This document shows positions 37,179-45,516 of a stretch of DNA of 64,000 nucleotides, one piece after another. Below the pieces are notes generated by a model that was given only the letters and a program-made list of their open reading frames with translations, did not search any database and was not told the DNA's origin. Position numbers and translations under genes: made by a program. Location: the NCBI RefSeq assembly GCF_005889735.1, contig NZ_VCKY01000014.1:20441-84440 (forward strand), read 5' to 3'. This DNA is from Nonomuraea turkmeniaca. Its GTDB lineage: Bacteria; Actinomycetota; Actinomycetes; Streptosporangiales; Streptosporangiaceae. Within the stretch, counting starts at the first letter, position 1. Each line of letters opens with the position of its first letter.

Positions 37179-38672
37179 ATGAAGCCATCGAGAGTGTTGT
37201 CCCGCGACACTGAGTGGGCAGCCCTTGCCCAGTTCGTTCAGCGTCGGGATCCTCGCCTCCGGCTCGGCATCGTGTCGGGGCGGCGTCGCGTCGGGAAGAG
37301 CTTTCTGATTCGAGCGCTCGCCGAGGTCTCTGACGGCCTCTATGTCTCCGCTGTCGCGGAGGAGGGCGTTGTAGCGGCGCGTCGCCGGTTGGCCTCCGAG
37401 ATCGCGCGCTACGCGGGCATCGGCCCAGAGCTGGTAGCGGATGCGAGCTGGGAGTCGCTCCTCTCCACCGCAATCGAGCTCACGGCCCGTCGTCGAGGGG
37501 TGTTCGTCATCGATGAATTGCCGTACTGGATGGCGCACTCTCCGGAACTACCCGGCCTGCTCCAGCTGCTCTACGACCAGGCTCAGGCGGGCCAGGGCGC
37601 GACGGGTGGGCGAGTGATCGTCTGCGGATCGGCCATGTCGGTGATGAACGATCTGCTCTCCGGTACGAAGGCGCTGCGCGGGCGGGCGGCGATCGATCTT
37701 CGTCTGCGTCCCTTCGACCTGGCCACAACCGCGCGCTACTGGGGAATCGGCGACCCGGCCGCCGCCCTGCGGGTGCATGCGCTCCTTGGTGGAGCTCCGG
37801 GCTATCGCAATCTGGCCAATGTGGATGCTCCGCAGACCACTGACGAGGTGGGCGACTGGGTATCCTCCACCGTGCTGGATCCAAGGCAGGCGCTCTTCTC
37901 CGGCAGTGAGGCGGAGTATCTGCTGCGTGAGGATCCCAAGTTCACAGGGAGCGCCCTGCACTACGCGATCATCAACGCGGTCGCGAACGGCGCCACCAGC
38001 CCGGCGAAGATCGGTGGGTTGCTGGAGCAGCCGCGCTCGTCGCTGACCCGCCCCATCGACGCGCTGGTGAGCGCTGGCTACCTGAGGCACGACACCGATC
38101 CACTCTGGGAGAGGCGGCCGGTGATCACGATCGTCGATCCCATCGTGCGTTTTCACAACCTGGTTACGGTGCCGCAGCGCGATCTCGTGGAGACCGGGCA
38201 GTCAGCGGAGGCCTGGCGGCGTTCGCGACCTACCTTTGTGGCGCGCATCCTGGGGCCTCACTTCGAGAGTTGTGCCCGAGCGTGGCTCCGGGGCCAGGCC
38301 GACCCAGCACTGCGAGGACACGCCGGCGTGGTGACGGGAACCGTCGTCAACGATCGGAAAGGACAGAAGCACGAGATCGACATCGTGGCACTGGACAAGC
38401 GGGCGGGAAGAGCGGAGATCCGTCTCATCGGGGAGGCCAAAGCGACGGTGACCCGCCGGAGCACGGCCGATCTCGATCGTCTCGACCGGCTCAAAGAGCT
38501 GCTGGCAGAGCAGGGGCATGACGCCGGGTCGGCGGTCCTTGCCCTGTTCTCGATGGAGGGTTTCCAGCCGGACCTGGTCAGCACAGCGCGGCGCAGGAGG
38601 GATGTCCTGCTGGTCGACCTGCCTGTTCTCGTCGATGCCGACGATCCGGTCGTCATGCCTGCGGGTCGGTGA
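37179..38672 (+). CDS. ArcR/DUF234-type AAA ATPase with C-terminal nuclease-like domain
   Basis: 497 aa from ATG 37179 (GTG 37176 is possible). The N-terminal P-loop is IVSGRRRVGKSFLIRALAE. Walker B is GVFVIDELPYWM and the sensor-type segment is VIVCGSAMSVMNDLL. A winged-helix region (ATSPAKIGGLLEQPRSSLTR) precedes a DUF234-like C-terminus with the PD-(D/E)xK pattern HEIDIVALD...LIGEAKAT. Such STAND-like ATPases are widespread, mobile and mostly uncharacterised, with proposed roles in regulation or defence. Codon GC looks slightly lower than neighbours, and it appears to be a solitary insertion. Confidence 0.85.
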   Translation: MKPSRVLSRDTEWAALAQFVQRRDPRLRLGIVSGRRRVGKSFLIRALAEVSDGLYVSAVAEEGVVAARRRLASEIARYAGIGPELVADASWESLLSTAIELTARRRGVFVIDELPYWMAHSPELPGLLQLLYDQAQAGQGATGGRVIVCGSAMSVMNDLLSGTKALRGRAAIDLRLRPFDLATTARYWGIGDPAAALRVHALLGGAPGYRNLANVDAPQTTDEVGDWVSSTVLDPRQALFSGSEAEYLLREDPKFTGSALHYAIINAVANGATSPAKIGGLLEQPRSSLTRPIDALVSAGYLRHDTDPLWERRPVITIVDPIVRFHNLVTVPQRDLVETGQSAEAWRRSRPTFVARILGPHFESCARAWLRGQADPALRGHAGVVTGTVVNDRKGQKHEIDIVALDKRAGRAEIRLIGEAKATVTRRSTADLDRLDRLKELLAEQGHDAGSAVLALFSMEGFQPDLVSTARRRRDVLLVDLPVLVDADDPVVMPAGR

Positions 38673-38760
38673 AGCCCCTTTTCCGGTGTGCGTAACAAAG
38701 AGGGGGTTCGGACCACTTCCTGGTGTCAGAAGAACGTATCCGGAGCGAAGGGGCTGGGCG

Positions 38761-39327
38761 GTGGCGGATGATGCGGACCGGTTCACCGGCATGTACGACG
38801 AATGCCGGCAACGCGTCTGGGCCTACGTGGTCAGTCGCGCGGGACGGCAGGTCGCGGACGAGGTGGTGAGCGAGACGTTCGCGATCGCCTGGCGGCGGCT
38901 CGACGACGTGCCCGAGCCGGCTCTGCCGTGGCTGCTCGGCGTGGCCAGGAACATCCTGCGCGACAACGTACGGGCCGAGGCGCGCAGGGAGGCGCTGGCC
39001 GCGGAGCTGCGGGCCTGGACCGAGGGCGATGTGGCCGATCAGGTGACCGAGCGGATCGGGGTGTTGCGGGCACTGGCGGCGTTGCCTGAGGACGATCGGG
39101 AGATTCTCGTGCTGGTCGCGTGGCACGGGTTGTCGCCGAAGGAGGTGGCCCAGGTGATCGGCTGCTCGTCCGCGGCGTACCGGGTCCGCCTGCATCGAGC
39201 TCGTAAGCGGCTCAAGCAGGCGATGGACGACATCGAGGGCCAGGCGCCGGTTTACGTGCGGGACCGCGGCCAGGCGGCGCGGCCGCCCCTGCCTCACGTC
39301 CGGAACTACACCGAGGAGTTGTCATGA
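38761..39327 (+). CDS. ECF-type RNA polymerase sigma factor
   Basis: 188 aa from GTG 38761 with a GAAGGGG-type site. Region 2: FTGMYDECRQRVWAYVVSRA, ADEVVSETFAIAWRRLDDVP and WLLGVARNILRDNVRAEARR. Region 4: LAALPEDDREILVLVAWHGL, SPKEVAQVIGCSSAAYRVRL HRARKRL. Its stop overlaps the start of the downstream membrane protein gene, which is probably its anti-sigma or output partner. Confidence 0.95.
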   Translation: MADDADRFTGMYDECRQRVWAYVVSRAGRQVADEVVSETFAIAWRRLDDVPEPALPWLLGVARNILRDNVRAEARREALAAELRAWTEGDVADQVTERIGVLRALAALPEDDREILVLVAWHGLSPKEVAQVIGCSSAAYRVRLHRARKRLKQAMDDIEGQAPVYVRDRGQAARPPLPHVRNYTEELS

Positions 39328-40505
39328 ACCCGATCGACGAGCTTCGGGCCGCTCGGCCCGCTCACCTCGGCGACCGTCCGGTGGACGAGCGCACCAGAGC
39401 CGCCGAGCTGTCCTATGCCATGTCCCGGCCGAGGCAGGCGCAGCGGCGGCGGCGCAAGGTCGTGCGGCCGGTGTGGAGGCTCGGGCTGGCGGGGGCCGCG
39501 GCGGCCGTGACCGCGGTGGTCCTGGTGATGGCGGGGAACGGGGCCGCGCCGACCCCGCGGGCGCCGGACGGTGGCGGCCTGGTCGCCACCACCCCGGGCG
39601 GCACCCGTTCGACGGCGAACCCGGAGGGCACTGCCGCGCCGCGGGTCACGTTGTCGGCGCGGGACGTGCTGCTGGCCGCCGCCGCGAAGGCCGACCGGCA
39701 GACGGAGCGCACCGGCGACTACTGGCACACGGCGTCGGTGAGCCGGTCGCTGTTCACCGTGGCGAAGGGCGGCTACGACATGGTGCAGGAGAGCCGGCAC
39801 GAGATGTGGACGCCCAGCGCCACCGGCGGCGAGCAGTGGAGCCGCAGCCAGTCGCTGGGAGCTCGCCCGGCCTCCGAGGAGGACAGGAAGGCGTGGGAGG
39901 CGGCAGGGTCGCCGGAGAAGGTCGAGGTCGCAGAGCCGGGCAAGCGTGGTTCGCTGGCTCTGGAGACCGAGACGGCACCGGGCAAGATGCGGACCAGCCG
40001 CAGCCCTCTGGTGGACGGGGACAAGGTGTTCTGGCTGGGCCGGAACGTGACGATGAAGGATCTGCGCGGGTTGCCGAGCGACCCGGACGACCTCAAGAAG
40101 TGGCTGCTGCGGTCGTACGAGGGGCATGACACGGAGTCCTCGAGCCCGATGGCCTCCGACGTCTGGTTGTTCAAGGTCAGCGCGGGCCTGATCACGGACA
40201 TGCCGGTGACGCCGCGGGTGCGGGGTGCGGCGTTCCGCATGCTGGCCGAGCTCGACACCGTCAAGGTCGTCGAGAACCTCACCGACGCCGAAGGCCGCCA
40301 GGGCACGGCCGTCTCGATCGAGGAGCGCGTCAAGGGCGGCGCTGTCCTCGAGAACCGGCTGATCTTCGACGAGTCGACCGGCCGGGCCCTCGCCAACGAG
40401 TACGTCGTGGTGAAGCCCGGCGGGTTGCAGGCGGGCTTCGAGCCGGGCGAGGTGTTCATCTCCACCGCGGTGCTGGAGGCCGGCTGGACCGACGACAAGC
40501 CGTGA
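39324..40505 (+). CDS. CU044_5270-type membrane protein, partner of the ECF sigma factor
   Basis: 393 aa from ATG 39324 (ATGA overlap). A cytoplasmic N-terminus of ~55 residues begins NPIDELRAARPAHLGDRPVD. One span (LGLAGAAAAVTAVVLVMAG) follows. The large extracytoplasmic domain has TGDYWHTASVSRSLFTVAKG, FRMLAELDTVKVVENLTDAE and a terminal YVVVKPGGLQAGFEPG. This is the actinobacterial CU044_5270 family, usually encoded directly after an ECF sigma gene. Anti-sigma activity is likely but not shown. Confidence 0.85.
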   Translation: MNPIDELRAARPAHLGDRPVDERTRAAELSYAMSRPRQAQRRRRKVVRPVWRLGLAGAAAAVTAVVLVMAGNGAAPTPRAPDGGGLVATTPGGTRSTANPEGTAAPRVTLSARDVLLAAAAKADRQTERTGDYWHTASVSRSLFTVAKGGYDMVQESRHEMWTPSATGGEQWSRSQSLGARPASEEDRKAWEAAGSPEKVEVAEPGKRGSLALETETAPGKMRTSRSPLVDGDKVFWLGRNVTMKDLRGLPSDPDDLKKWLLRSYEGHDTESSSPMASDVWLFKVSAGLITDMPVTPRVRGAAFRMLAELDTVKVVENLTDAEGRQGTAVSIEERVKGGAVLENRLIFDESTGRALANEYVVVKPGGLQAGFEPGEVFISTAVLEAGWTDDKP

Positions 40506-40506
40506 C

Positions 40507-40527
40507 CGACCGGCTGTAAGCCGGTCG
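40507..40527. terminator. Hairpin after the sigma/partner operon
   Basis: CGACCGGCT-gta-AGCCGGTCG, a perfect 9-bp stem with a three-base loop, starts immediately after the stop codon at 40505. Confidence 0.75.
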
Positions 40528-40560
40528 TCAGCGAACAAGCGGTGACCGCCCGCCGGGAAG

Positions 40561-40591
40561 AGCCCGCCAGACCTATCCGGTCTGGCGGGCT
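40561..40591. terminator. Strong hairpin overlapping the 3' end of the HTH gene
   Basis: AGCCCGCCAGACC-tatcc-GGTCTGGCGGGCT, a perfect 13-bp stem with a five-base loop. The stop and last codons of the minus-strand HTH gene lie inside it. It can terminate both converging units. Confidence 0.85.
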
Positions 40592-40983
40592 TCGTCGTTG
40601 GCGTTGGTGCGGATCTGCTGGATGCGTTGTTTGGTGAGCCCGAGCAGCTCCCCGATGTCCCCGTCCGACAGGCCCAGCTCGTGCATGTGCTTGACCCGTT
40701 TCTTGAGCGTGCGCGTGTAGTCCTCGGCGATGGCGGCGGCCTGGCGCTGGAGTGCGGCGAAGTCGTCGAGGTCCTGCTCGGACAGGCCGGGCAGCGTGTA
40801 GTGGTAGACGGGGGTCGGCGGCTGGGCGCGATCGGCGAACAGGAACGGCAGCCCCGCGGCGACATCCCCCTGGAGTTCCTTCAGCGTACGTGCCGACATG
40901 CCGCCGGCCACGCCGTCCACCTGGGCGAGCCACAAGTTGCCAGCCATGGTGACGTGGACGTCGACGCGGTCTGCGGGGGTCAT
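40573..40983 (-). CDS. HicB-like N-terminus with C-terminal HTH, small regulator
   Basis: 136 aa from ATG 40983 (GGAG six bases upstream). Residues ~8-50 form a HicB-like beta fold (VDVHVTMAGNLWLAQVDGVA, then MSARTLKELQGDVAAGLPFL). Residues ~80-130 are helical with a sigma-region-4/HTH-like element, HMHELGLSDGDIGELLGLTK QRIQQIR. It lies 21 bp downstream of another small gene on the same strand. The pair resembles a toxin-antitoxin or autoregulated cassette, but no toxin fold is evident. Confidence 0.6.
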   Translation of the reverse strand: MTPADRVDVHVTMAGNLWLAQVDGVAGGMSARTLKELQGDVAAGLPFLFADRAQPPTPVYHYTLPGLSEQDLDDFAALQRQAAAIAEDYTRTLKKRVKHMHELGLSDGDIGELLGLTKQRIQQIRTNANDEARQTG

Positions 40984-41004
40984 CGGTTTCTCCAACCCAG
41001 GTCG

Positions 41005-41280
41005 TCAGTCCTCTAGCCAGTCGTCGCCGAACAGGTGCGCGAGCCCTTGTTCGAGGGAGTCCACCAGCCGCGGGGTCTCCCGAGGGTACAGCGGGACGAT
41101 CGCACGGGCCGCCACGCGGCCCTCGGCATCCCATAGCAAGAGGAATCGCTGCCGCTGCGTCGTTTCCGCCCAGTCGCAGCGCAAGCCATGGAGGTGGGAG
41201 AGCCCGATGATCCGATCGCGGATGGCCGCGTACTCGTCTCGTTCCACCACACGCGGCAGACTATATCTCTTGTCTACCAT
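41005..41280 (-). CDS. Small protein of unknown function upstream of the HTH gene
   Basis: 91 aa from ATG 41280 (begins MVDKRYSLPRVVERDEYAAI). Mixed alpha/beta with GLSHLHGLRCDWAETTQRQR, FLLLWDAEGRVAARAIVPLY and an acidic C-terminus LAHLFGDDWLED. I recognise no family. A palindrome with CGACAAG/CTTGTCG arms sits immediately upstream of the start, suggesting autoregulation with its HTH partner. Confidence 0.6.
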   Translation of the reverse strand: MVDKRYSLPRVVERDEYAAIRDRIIGLSHLHGLRCDWAETTQRQRFLLLWDAEGRVAARAIVPLYPRETPRLVDSLEQGLAHLFGDDWLED

Positions 41281-41298
41281 CGACAAGTGGTCTTGTCG
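41269..41298. promoter_or_regulatory. GACAAG/CTTGTC repeat cluster at the small-gene start
   Basis: CGACAAG-tggt-CTTGTCG (41281-41298) is a perfect 7-bp-arm palindrome touching the start codon at 41280. A third half-site CTTGTC lies at 41269-41274 within the first codons. It sits between this gene and the upstream TetR stop (41299). Confidence 0.65.
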
Positions 41299-41946
41299 TC
41301 ATGATCGCTCACGCGTGTCGGGTCCCCAAGCGTGGAGGAACGTCCGCACCGCGGCCTCTGCCACCTCGCGGAGTTCCGTGTCCTCGAGCGTCCGGGTGCC
41401 CAGTTGGGAGCGGGCCTCCAGGGGGCCGAGGAGCAGGGCCATGAGCTGCTCGGCCGCCAGATCGGGGTCGGTGGCCCGCAGGCGGCCTGCGAGTGTGAGC
41501 CTGGCCAGCCGGTCGGCCAGGGCCTGGTTGAGCCGGTCGGGCCCGCTCTCCACGACGATGTCGAGAATGTCGGGGAACCTCGTGACCTCCGAGTAGAGGA
41601 GGCGGCGCAACGCGCACGAGCGCTCGTTGGTGTGCAGGCGCAACAGCGCGTGGGCGACGTCCTCCAGAGAGGCGCGCAGGTCCTCGGCCGGGTTCGCCAG
41701 CGGCTCCAGGGCGGCGAGGCGGTCGTCGAGCGCGGTCCGCGCGCCGGCCTCCATCGCGTGCTTGAACAGTGTGGCCTTGTCGGTCAGGTGGTTGTAGACC
41801 GTCGGCTTGGCCACGCCGGCCTCGTTGGCGATCTCTTGCACGCAGGCCTGGGCGTAACCCTGGCGGGCGAACACGGTGAACGCGCCCTCCAGGATCGCCT
41901 GCCGCTTGTCGATTCGGCCACGCGAGGTCGTGCCACTGCTGCTCAT
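41299..41946 (-). CDS. TetR family regulator of the divergent MFS exporter
   Basis: 215 aa from ATG 41946. HTH: KRQAILEGAFTVFARQGYAQ, ACVQEIANEAGVAKPTVYNH. A typical all-helical ligand domain with C-terminal LMALLLGPLEARSQLGTRTL follows. Divergent from an EmrB/QacA-type MFS gene with GGTTCAA/TTGAACC repeats between them, a classic drug-efflux repressor arrangement. Confidence 0.9.
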   Translation of the reverse strand: MSSSGTTSRGRIDKRQAILEGAFTVFARQGYAQACVQEIANEAGVAKPTVYNHLTDKATLFKHAMEAGARTALDDRLAALEPLANPAEDLRASLEDVAHALLRLHTNERSCALRRLLYSEVTRFPDILDIVVESGPDRLNQALADRLARLTLAGRLRATDPDLAAEQLMALLLGPLEARSQLGTRTLEDTELREVAEAAVRTFLHAWGPDTRERS

Positions 41947-41964
41947 GCCTCTGATTGTACTTAT

Positions 41965-42035
41965 GGGTTCAAATACATGGACCTCAAGGTTGTATAAGAA
42001 CGGATGTGGCAATTAAGTTGAACCAATGAGTTCAA
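41965..42035. promoter_or_regulatory. TTGAAC-type operator repeats between TetR and MFS
   Basis: TTGAAC-caatga-GTTCAA (42018-42035) is a perfect 6-bp-arm palindrome that covers the ATG at 42026. A further half-site GGTTCAA lies near 41965. Because the palindrome overlaps ATG 42026, the real MFS start could be ATG 42044. Confidence 0.7.
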
Positions 42036-43447
42036 ATGACCGCATGGACGGACGTCTCCTCGGAGTGATCTTCGTCGTGCTGCTCGGCGGGCTGCTGGGC
42101 ATCCTCAACAGCACGATGGCCGCCGTCGCCGCCGACACGCTGGCCGGGGCCTTCGGCACGTCGCTGAGCACGATCGGCTGGACGTCCACCGGGTTCCTGC
42201 TGGCCGTCACGGCCACCATCCCGTTCACCACCTGGGCCGTCGACCGATTCGGCGGCAAACGGCTGTGGCTGGCCGGGCTGCTGGTGTTCCTGGCCGGCTC
42301 GCTCGGCGCCGGACTGGCCTGGAACGTCGGCAGCCTCATCGCCTTCCGCGTCCTGCAGGGGTTCGGGGCCGGGCTGCTCGATCCGCTGGTGCTGATCCTC
42401 CTGGCCCGCGCCGCTGGACCGCACCGCGCCGGGCGGGTGATGGGACTGATGGGCGTGGTGTTGTCCCTCGGTCCCGTGCTCGGCCCGATCGCGGGCGGAG
42501 CCGTGCTCGACAGCCTGCCGTGGCGGTGGATGTTCCTGCTCAGTGTGCCCGTCGGCGCGGTCGCGTACGTGCTGGCCCAACGTGTGATCCCGGCCGACGG
42601 GCACGCGGAGGCGCAGCGGGCGGGGCTCGACGTGGTGGGGCTGGCGCTGCTCGGGCCCGGCTTCGCGGCCGTCGTGCTGGCCCTGTCGCAGGCGGCCGAG
42701 CAGGGGGCGTTCGCCGCCTGGCAGGTGCTGCTCCCTCTGGGCGCGGGCGTCGCGGTGTTGCTCGGGTACGCGGTCCACGCGCAGCGGCGTGGCCGGAGAA
42801 GCGTGTCACCTCTGATCGACCTGCGGTTGTTCGCCAACCGGGGATTCAGCGCGAGCGTCACGATCATGGGGCTGGGCGGGCTGTCGCTCTTCGCCGTCCT
42901 TTTCGCGCTGCCCCTGTACTACCAGCAGGTGCACGGCCACGGCGTGCTCGCCGCCGGGCTGCTGATGGCCCCGCTTGGGCTCGGCGGCGCAGTCGCGATG
43001 CCGCTGGCCGGGCGGATGTCCGACCGGGTCGGCGCCCGCGGGCTGGCCGCCGGCGGCGCGGCCGCGGCGGTGGCGAGCGGGCTGACCTTCACCTGGATCG
43101 GCCCGGATACCGCCGAGGTGTGGCCGGCGCTGGCGGCCTTCGCGCTCGGCCTGGGCAGCGGCTGCTTCAGTGCGCCCACCATGGGATCGCTCTATCGCAC
43201 ACTGCCGGGGCCCATGGTGGCGCAGGGCAGCTCAGTGCTCTACATGCTCAACCAGCTCGGCGCCGCACTCGGCGTGGCCGTGGTCACACTCATCCTGCAG
43301 AACGCGGGCGACCCCATCTCCGGCTTCCACGGCGTCGCCTGGCTCGCCGTGGCCGCGGTCGCGATCGTCCTGGTCGCCATCCCCCTCCTGCCCGGCAGGC
43401 CACAGGCGCCGGTCAAGCAAGAGGTCCTGGCGAAGACGTCATCTTGA
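42026..43447 (+). CDS. MFS drug exporter, DHA2 (EmrB/QacA) type
   Basis: 473 aa from ATG 42026 (ATG 42044 possible). Fourteen-span pattern. Motif C-like VLSLGPVLGPIAGGAVLDSL, the motif-A-like loop WAVDRFGGKRLWLAG and the periodic GFGAGLLDPLVLILL fit DHA2 exporters. It probably expels a lipophilic drug or metabolite using the proton gradient. Controlled by the divergent TetR gene. Confidence 0.9.
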   Translation: MSSNDRMDGRLLGVIFVVLLGGLLGILNSTMAAVAADTLAGAFGTSLSTIGWTSTGFLLAVTATIPFTTWAVDRFGGKRLWLAGLLVFLAGSLGAGLAWNVGSLIAFRVLQGFGAGLLDPLVLILLARAAGPHRAGRVMGLMGVVLSLGPVLGPIAGGAVLDSLPWRWMFLLSVPVGAVAYVLAQRVIPADGHAEAQRAGLDVVGLALLGPGFAAVVLALSQAAEQGAFAAWQVLLPLGAGVAVLLGYAVHAQRRGRRSVSPLIDLRLFANRGFSASVTIMGLGGLSLFAVLFALPLYYQQVHGHGVLAAGLLMAPLGLGGAVAMPLAGRMSDRVGARGLAAGGAAAAVASGLTFTWIGPDTAEVWPALAAFALGLGSGCFSAPTMGSLYRTLPGPMVAQGSSVLYMLNQLGAALGVAVVTLILQNAGDPISGFHGVAWLAVAAVAIVLVAIPLLPGRPQAPVKQEVLAKTSS

Positions 43448-43544
43448 TTGGTTCGATAGTGAGTCCAATTTTGAAAGATTGGCTCTGGGAAGGGGGCGCC
43501 AACGCCGATTGCATGGGTCCTGGATATTCGAGAAGGAGAACGTC

Positions 43545-43885
43545 ATGAAGCTCGAAACGCCTGCCGCAGTGTCGATCCCGCAGGTCATCCGTACCCTGCC
43601 AGGACCGTTCCAGCAACGGGAGCTGGCGCGGGCGAACGACGCCGTGGTGCGGCTGGCCCAGTTGCACGGCGAGTTCCCCTGGCACGATCAGACGAGGACG
43701 AGCTGTTCCTGTGCTGGGACGGCACGTTCAGGATCGAGATCGAGGGAAACGACCCCGTCACCATGGTCGCGGGCGACGTCTTCGTCGTGCTGAAAGGGCT
43801 GCGGCACCGGCCGGTGGCGGACGAGCCCGCGCACGTCCTGCTGGTGGAGCCGGCCAACACCGAGCAGTACGGCAACCGGCACTGA
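43545..43885 (+). pseudogene. Cupin-domain protein interrupted by a frameshift
   Basis: ATG 43545 opens MKLETPAAVSIPQVIRTLPG and runs to HGEFPWHDQ. The cupin continues in another frame as DEDELFLCWDGTFRIEIEGN...VAGDVFVVLKGLRHRPVADE to the stop at 43885. The total of 341 bases is one short of 114 codons, and one extra base near 43689 would restore the metal-binding HxH..DEDELF motif. Either a recent mutation or a sequencing error. An upstream GGAGAAC site and a CCAAT/ATTGG repeat (near 43468-43485) are intact. Confidence 0.8.
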
Positions 43886-43957
43886 TCAGGTCGCGGCGGG
43901 TATGGGAGCTCTGGCCAGGTAGATCGAGTTCAGCGCTCCGGAAGGAGGCGACACGAC

Positions 43958-44282
43958 ATGACGTACCACGAGACCCGGTATCCGATCAGGATGTGGGCCG
44001 AGCCGGACACGGCCGACCCGCAGGCGATGCAGCAGCTGGACTTCACAATTCCTGGACAACCTGGCCTGCCTGCGGGGAAAGCTGGAGCAGGCCGTGCCTG
44101 TCGGGTTCCAGCACCACAAGCGTCCGGTCGATCCCGGGCAGGTCTTCGGGATGAAGACGGCCGGGTGGACGGAGTTCTGGGCGGACTTCGACGAGCTGGT
44201 GCCTGCCGTGCAGGCCCGGCGAGAGCGTGCCGAGGTGCAGATGCGGCTTCACGTCACTGCTGAACTAGGTCTGCGCTCCTAA
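43958..44282 (+). pseudogene. Remnant of a second rtcB gene (internal deletion, frameshift)
   Basis: A GGAGG site precedes ATG 43958 (MTYHETRYPIRMWAEPDTAD, PQAMQQL), matching the start of E. coli-type RtcB (PVKMW...QQL). At about 44036-44049 the frame changes and the text resumes as FLDNLACLRGKLEQAVPVGF, then MKTAGWTEFWADFDELVPAV. That corresponds to the family's LPENLAELRQAIETAVPHG region about 55 residues further on. The catalytic remainder is gone. This is a different RtcB subtype from the intact gene at 45726. Confidence 0.7.
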
Positions 44283-44338
44283 GGCCAGTCGACACTTCTA
44301 TAGTCAACCAAGTCGGAGTGTCGCCATAGGATGCCTCG

Positions 44339-44908
44339 GTGATCGACGGTGATGACCTCGCGTACAAGATGATTTTCTCTCACGCGGACGAGGCGATCGA
44401 CGAGTACTGGACCAAACTCGGTGGTCAGCCCGTTTGGCTGGAAAAACCGCAGTGGCCGCGCTGCTGGCGGCATGAGCGTCTCATGGGGTTCATCGGGCAG
44501 TTCCGGTTGCCCGGCCGGCAGATCCGGATGGCTTACCTGTTCATGGACAACGAATCCGAGGAATCGTGGAGCCCGGAAGGCGGGGAGAACGCGCTCATCG
44601 TGCAACCGGGCCGGATTCCGCCCTTCGTGCAGGCAGTCGGCGCCGCCACCGGCGAGAGCCTCGTGAACGAGTTGTTCGTCGACCTGGAGGAGATCGAGCA
44701 GTCGACAGCCCCGCGGTGGGGGTCTCAAATGCTCGGCACTCCTACCTGGTGGCAGGACGAGGAGTATCCAGCGGGCGTATGGACGTACTTCTTCCAGCTC
44801 CGCAACTCCGAGAACGGCATGTACGACACATTGTTCGCCGAAAGCGGGGCGGGTTACGGCTTCCTCAGCCCCGACGAGCAGGAGGGGCGCTTCCTGTGGC
44901 AGTGCTAA
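44339..44908 (+). CDS. DUF1963 (YwqG-like) protein
   Basis: 189 aa from GTG 44339. The family pattern is visible: YWTKLGGQPVWLEKPQWPRC, MGFIGQFRLPGRQIRMAYLF, ALIVQPGR, and a C-terminal GAGYGFLSPDEQEGRFLWQC. DUF1963 proteins are cytosolic and of unknown function. No operon partner. Confidence 0.75.
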   Translation: MIDGDDLAYKMIFSHADEAIDEYWTKLGGQPVWLEKPQWPRCWRHERLMGFIGQFRLPGRQIRMAYLFMDNESEESWSPEGGENALIVQPGRIPPFVQAVGAATGESLVNELFVDLEEIEQSTAPRWGSQMLGTPTWWQDEEYPAGVWTYFFQLRNSENGMYDTLFAESGAGYGFLSPDEQEGRFLWQC

Positions 44909-44995
44909 ATCACCGCAGGGGAAGGCGGCTGATCTTCGTGCGAGCCGGGTTCACCAGAACACAGCAATGCCCACGGGGTCGCTGATGGGTGCCAA

Positions 44996-45025
44996 GCGAT
45001 GAAGTGCTGTACAGCACTTCATCGC
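44996..45025. repeat. 30-bp perfect palindrome
   Basis: GCGATGAAGTGCTGT is followed directly by its exact complement, with no spacer, ending at 45025. It lies in the 290-bp non-coding gap 44909-45198, where I find no convincing gene. It could be a dimer-binding operator, a recombination site or a stable RNA hairpin. There is no U-tract and no flanking direct repeat. Confidence 0.85.
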
Positions 45026-45198
45026 CTCGCACGATCACGCGTGGCCGGGTCCGGTGGGCCATGGAGCGGGAAGCACGGTTCCTTGCAGCCTCTGCCCGAG
45101 CGCGAGCTGCGGTCGCAGCAGGGGCCATGCTTCTGCACTCACAAGGATCTCCTCATCACCTGGCAGAGTAACGCGAGTGCTGAGAGGACACTGCTCAA

Positions 45199-45516
45199 AT
45201 GCGGTACTTCCGGCGACGATGGGATGAGGACCGGGGCGATCAATATGCGAGTTGGGGGACGTCGACGTCGTACCTGGCCCTCGATGAAGAGGGTTACGCC
45301 CACGTGCAAGTCGAGGCCTACGCCAACGGCACAGTGATCGCTTACGACGCGGAAGAGCCGGAGTACGAGGATCAGTACGGCTTCCTTACCTACGCTCAGT
45401 TGGATCTCAGCGAGTTTGCTCCGTACGAGATCGGTGAACTCGAGTTCTTCCAAGAGCTGAGCCGGCTGCGCCCGATGAACCTGCGAGTTGGTCAGGCCTG
45501 GCCTCCTGACAGGTGA
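45199..45516 (+). CDS. Hypothetical protein
   Basis: 105 aa from ATG 45199 (GAGAGGAC upstream). Acidic, beta-rich: WGTSTSYLALDEEGYAHVQV, YANGTVIAYDAEEPEYEDQY, then LSEFAPYEIGELEFFQELSR. Resembles small actinobacterial DUF6881-like immunity-type proteins in composition, but I cannot assign a family. The next 209 bp to rtcB contain no recognisable element. Confidence 0.6.
   Translation: MRYFRRRWDEDRGDQYASWGTSTSYLALDEEGYAHVQVEAYANGTVIAYDAEEPEYEDQYGFLTYAQLDLSEFAPYEIGELEFFQELSRLRPMNLRVGQAWPPDR

Noticed and set aside
44910..45171. Short readings on both strands across the 30-bp palindrome
   Set aside because: They exist on both strands because the sequence is palindromic and GC-rich; neither has a ribosome site or recognisable protein features.
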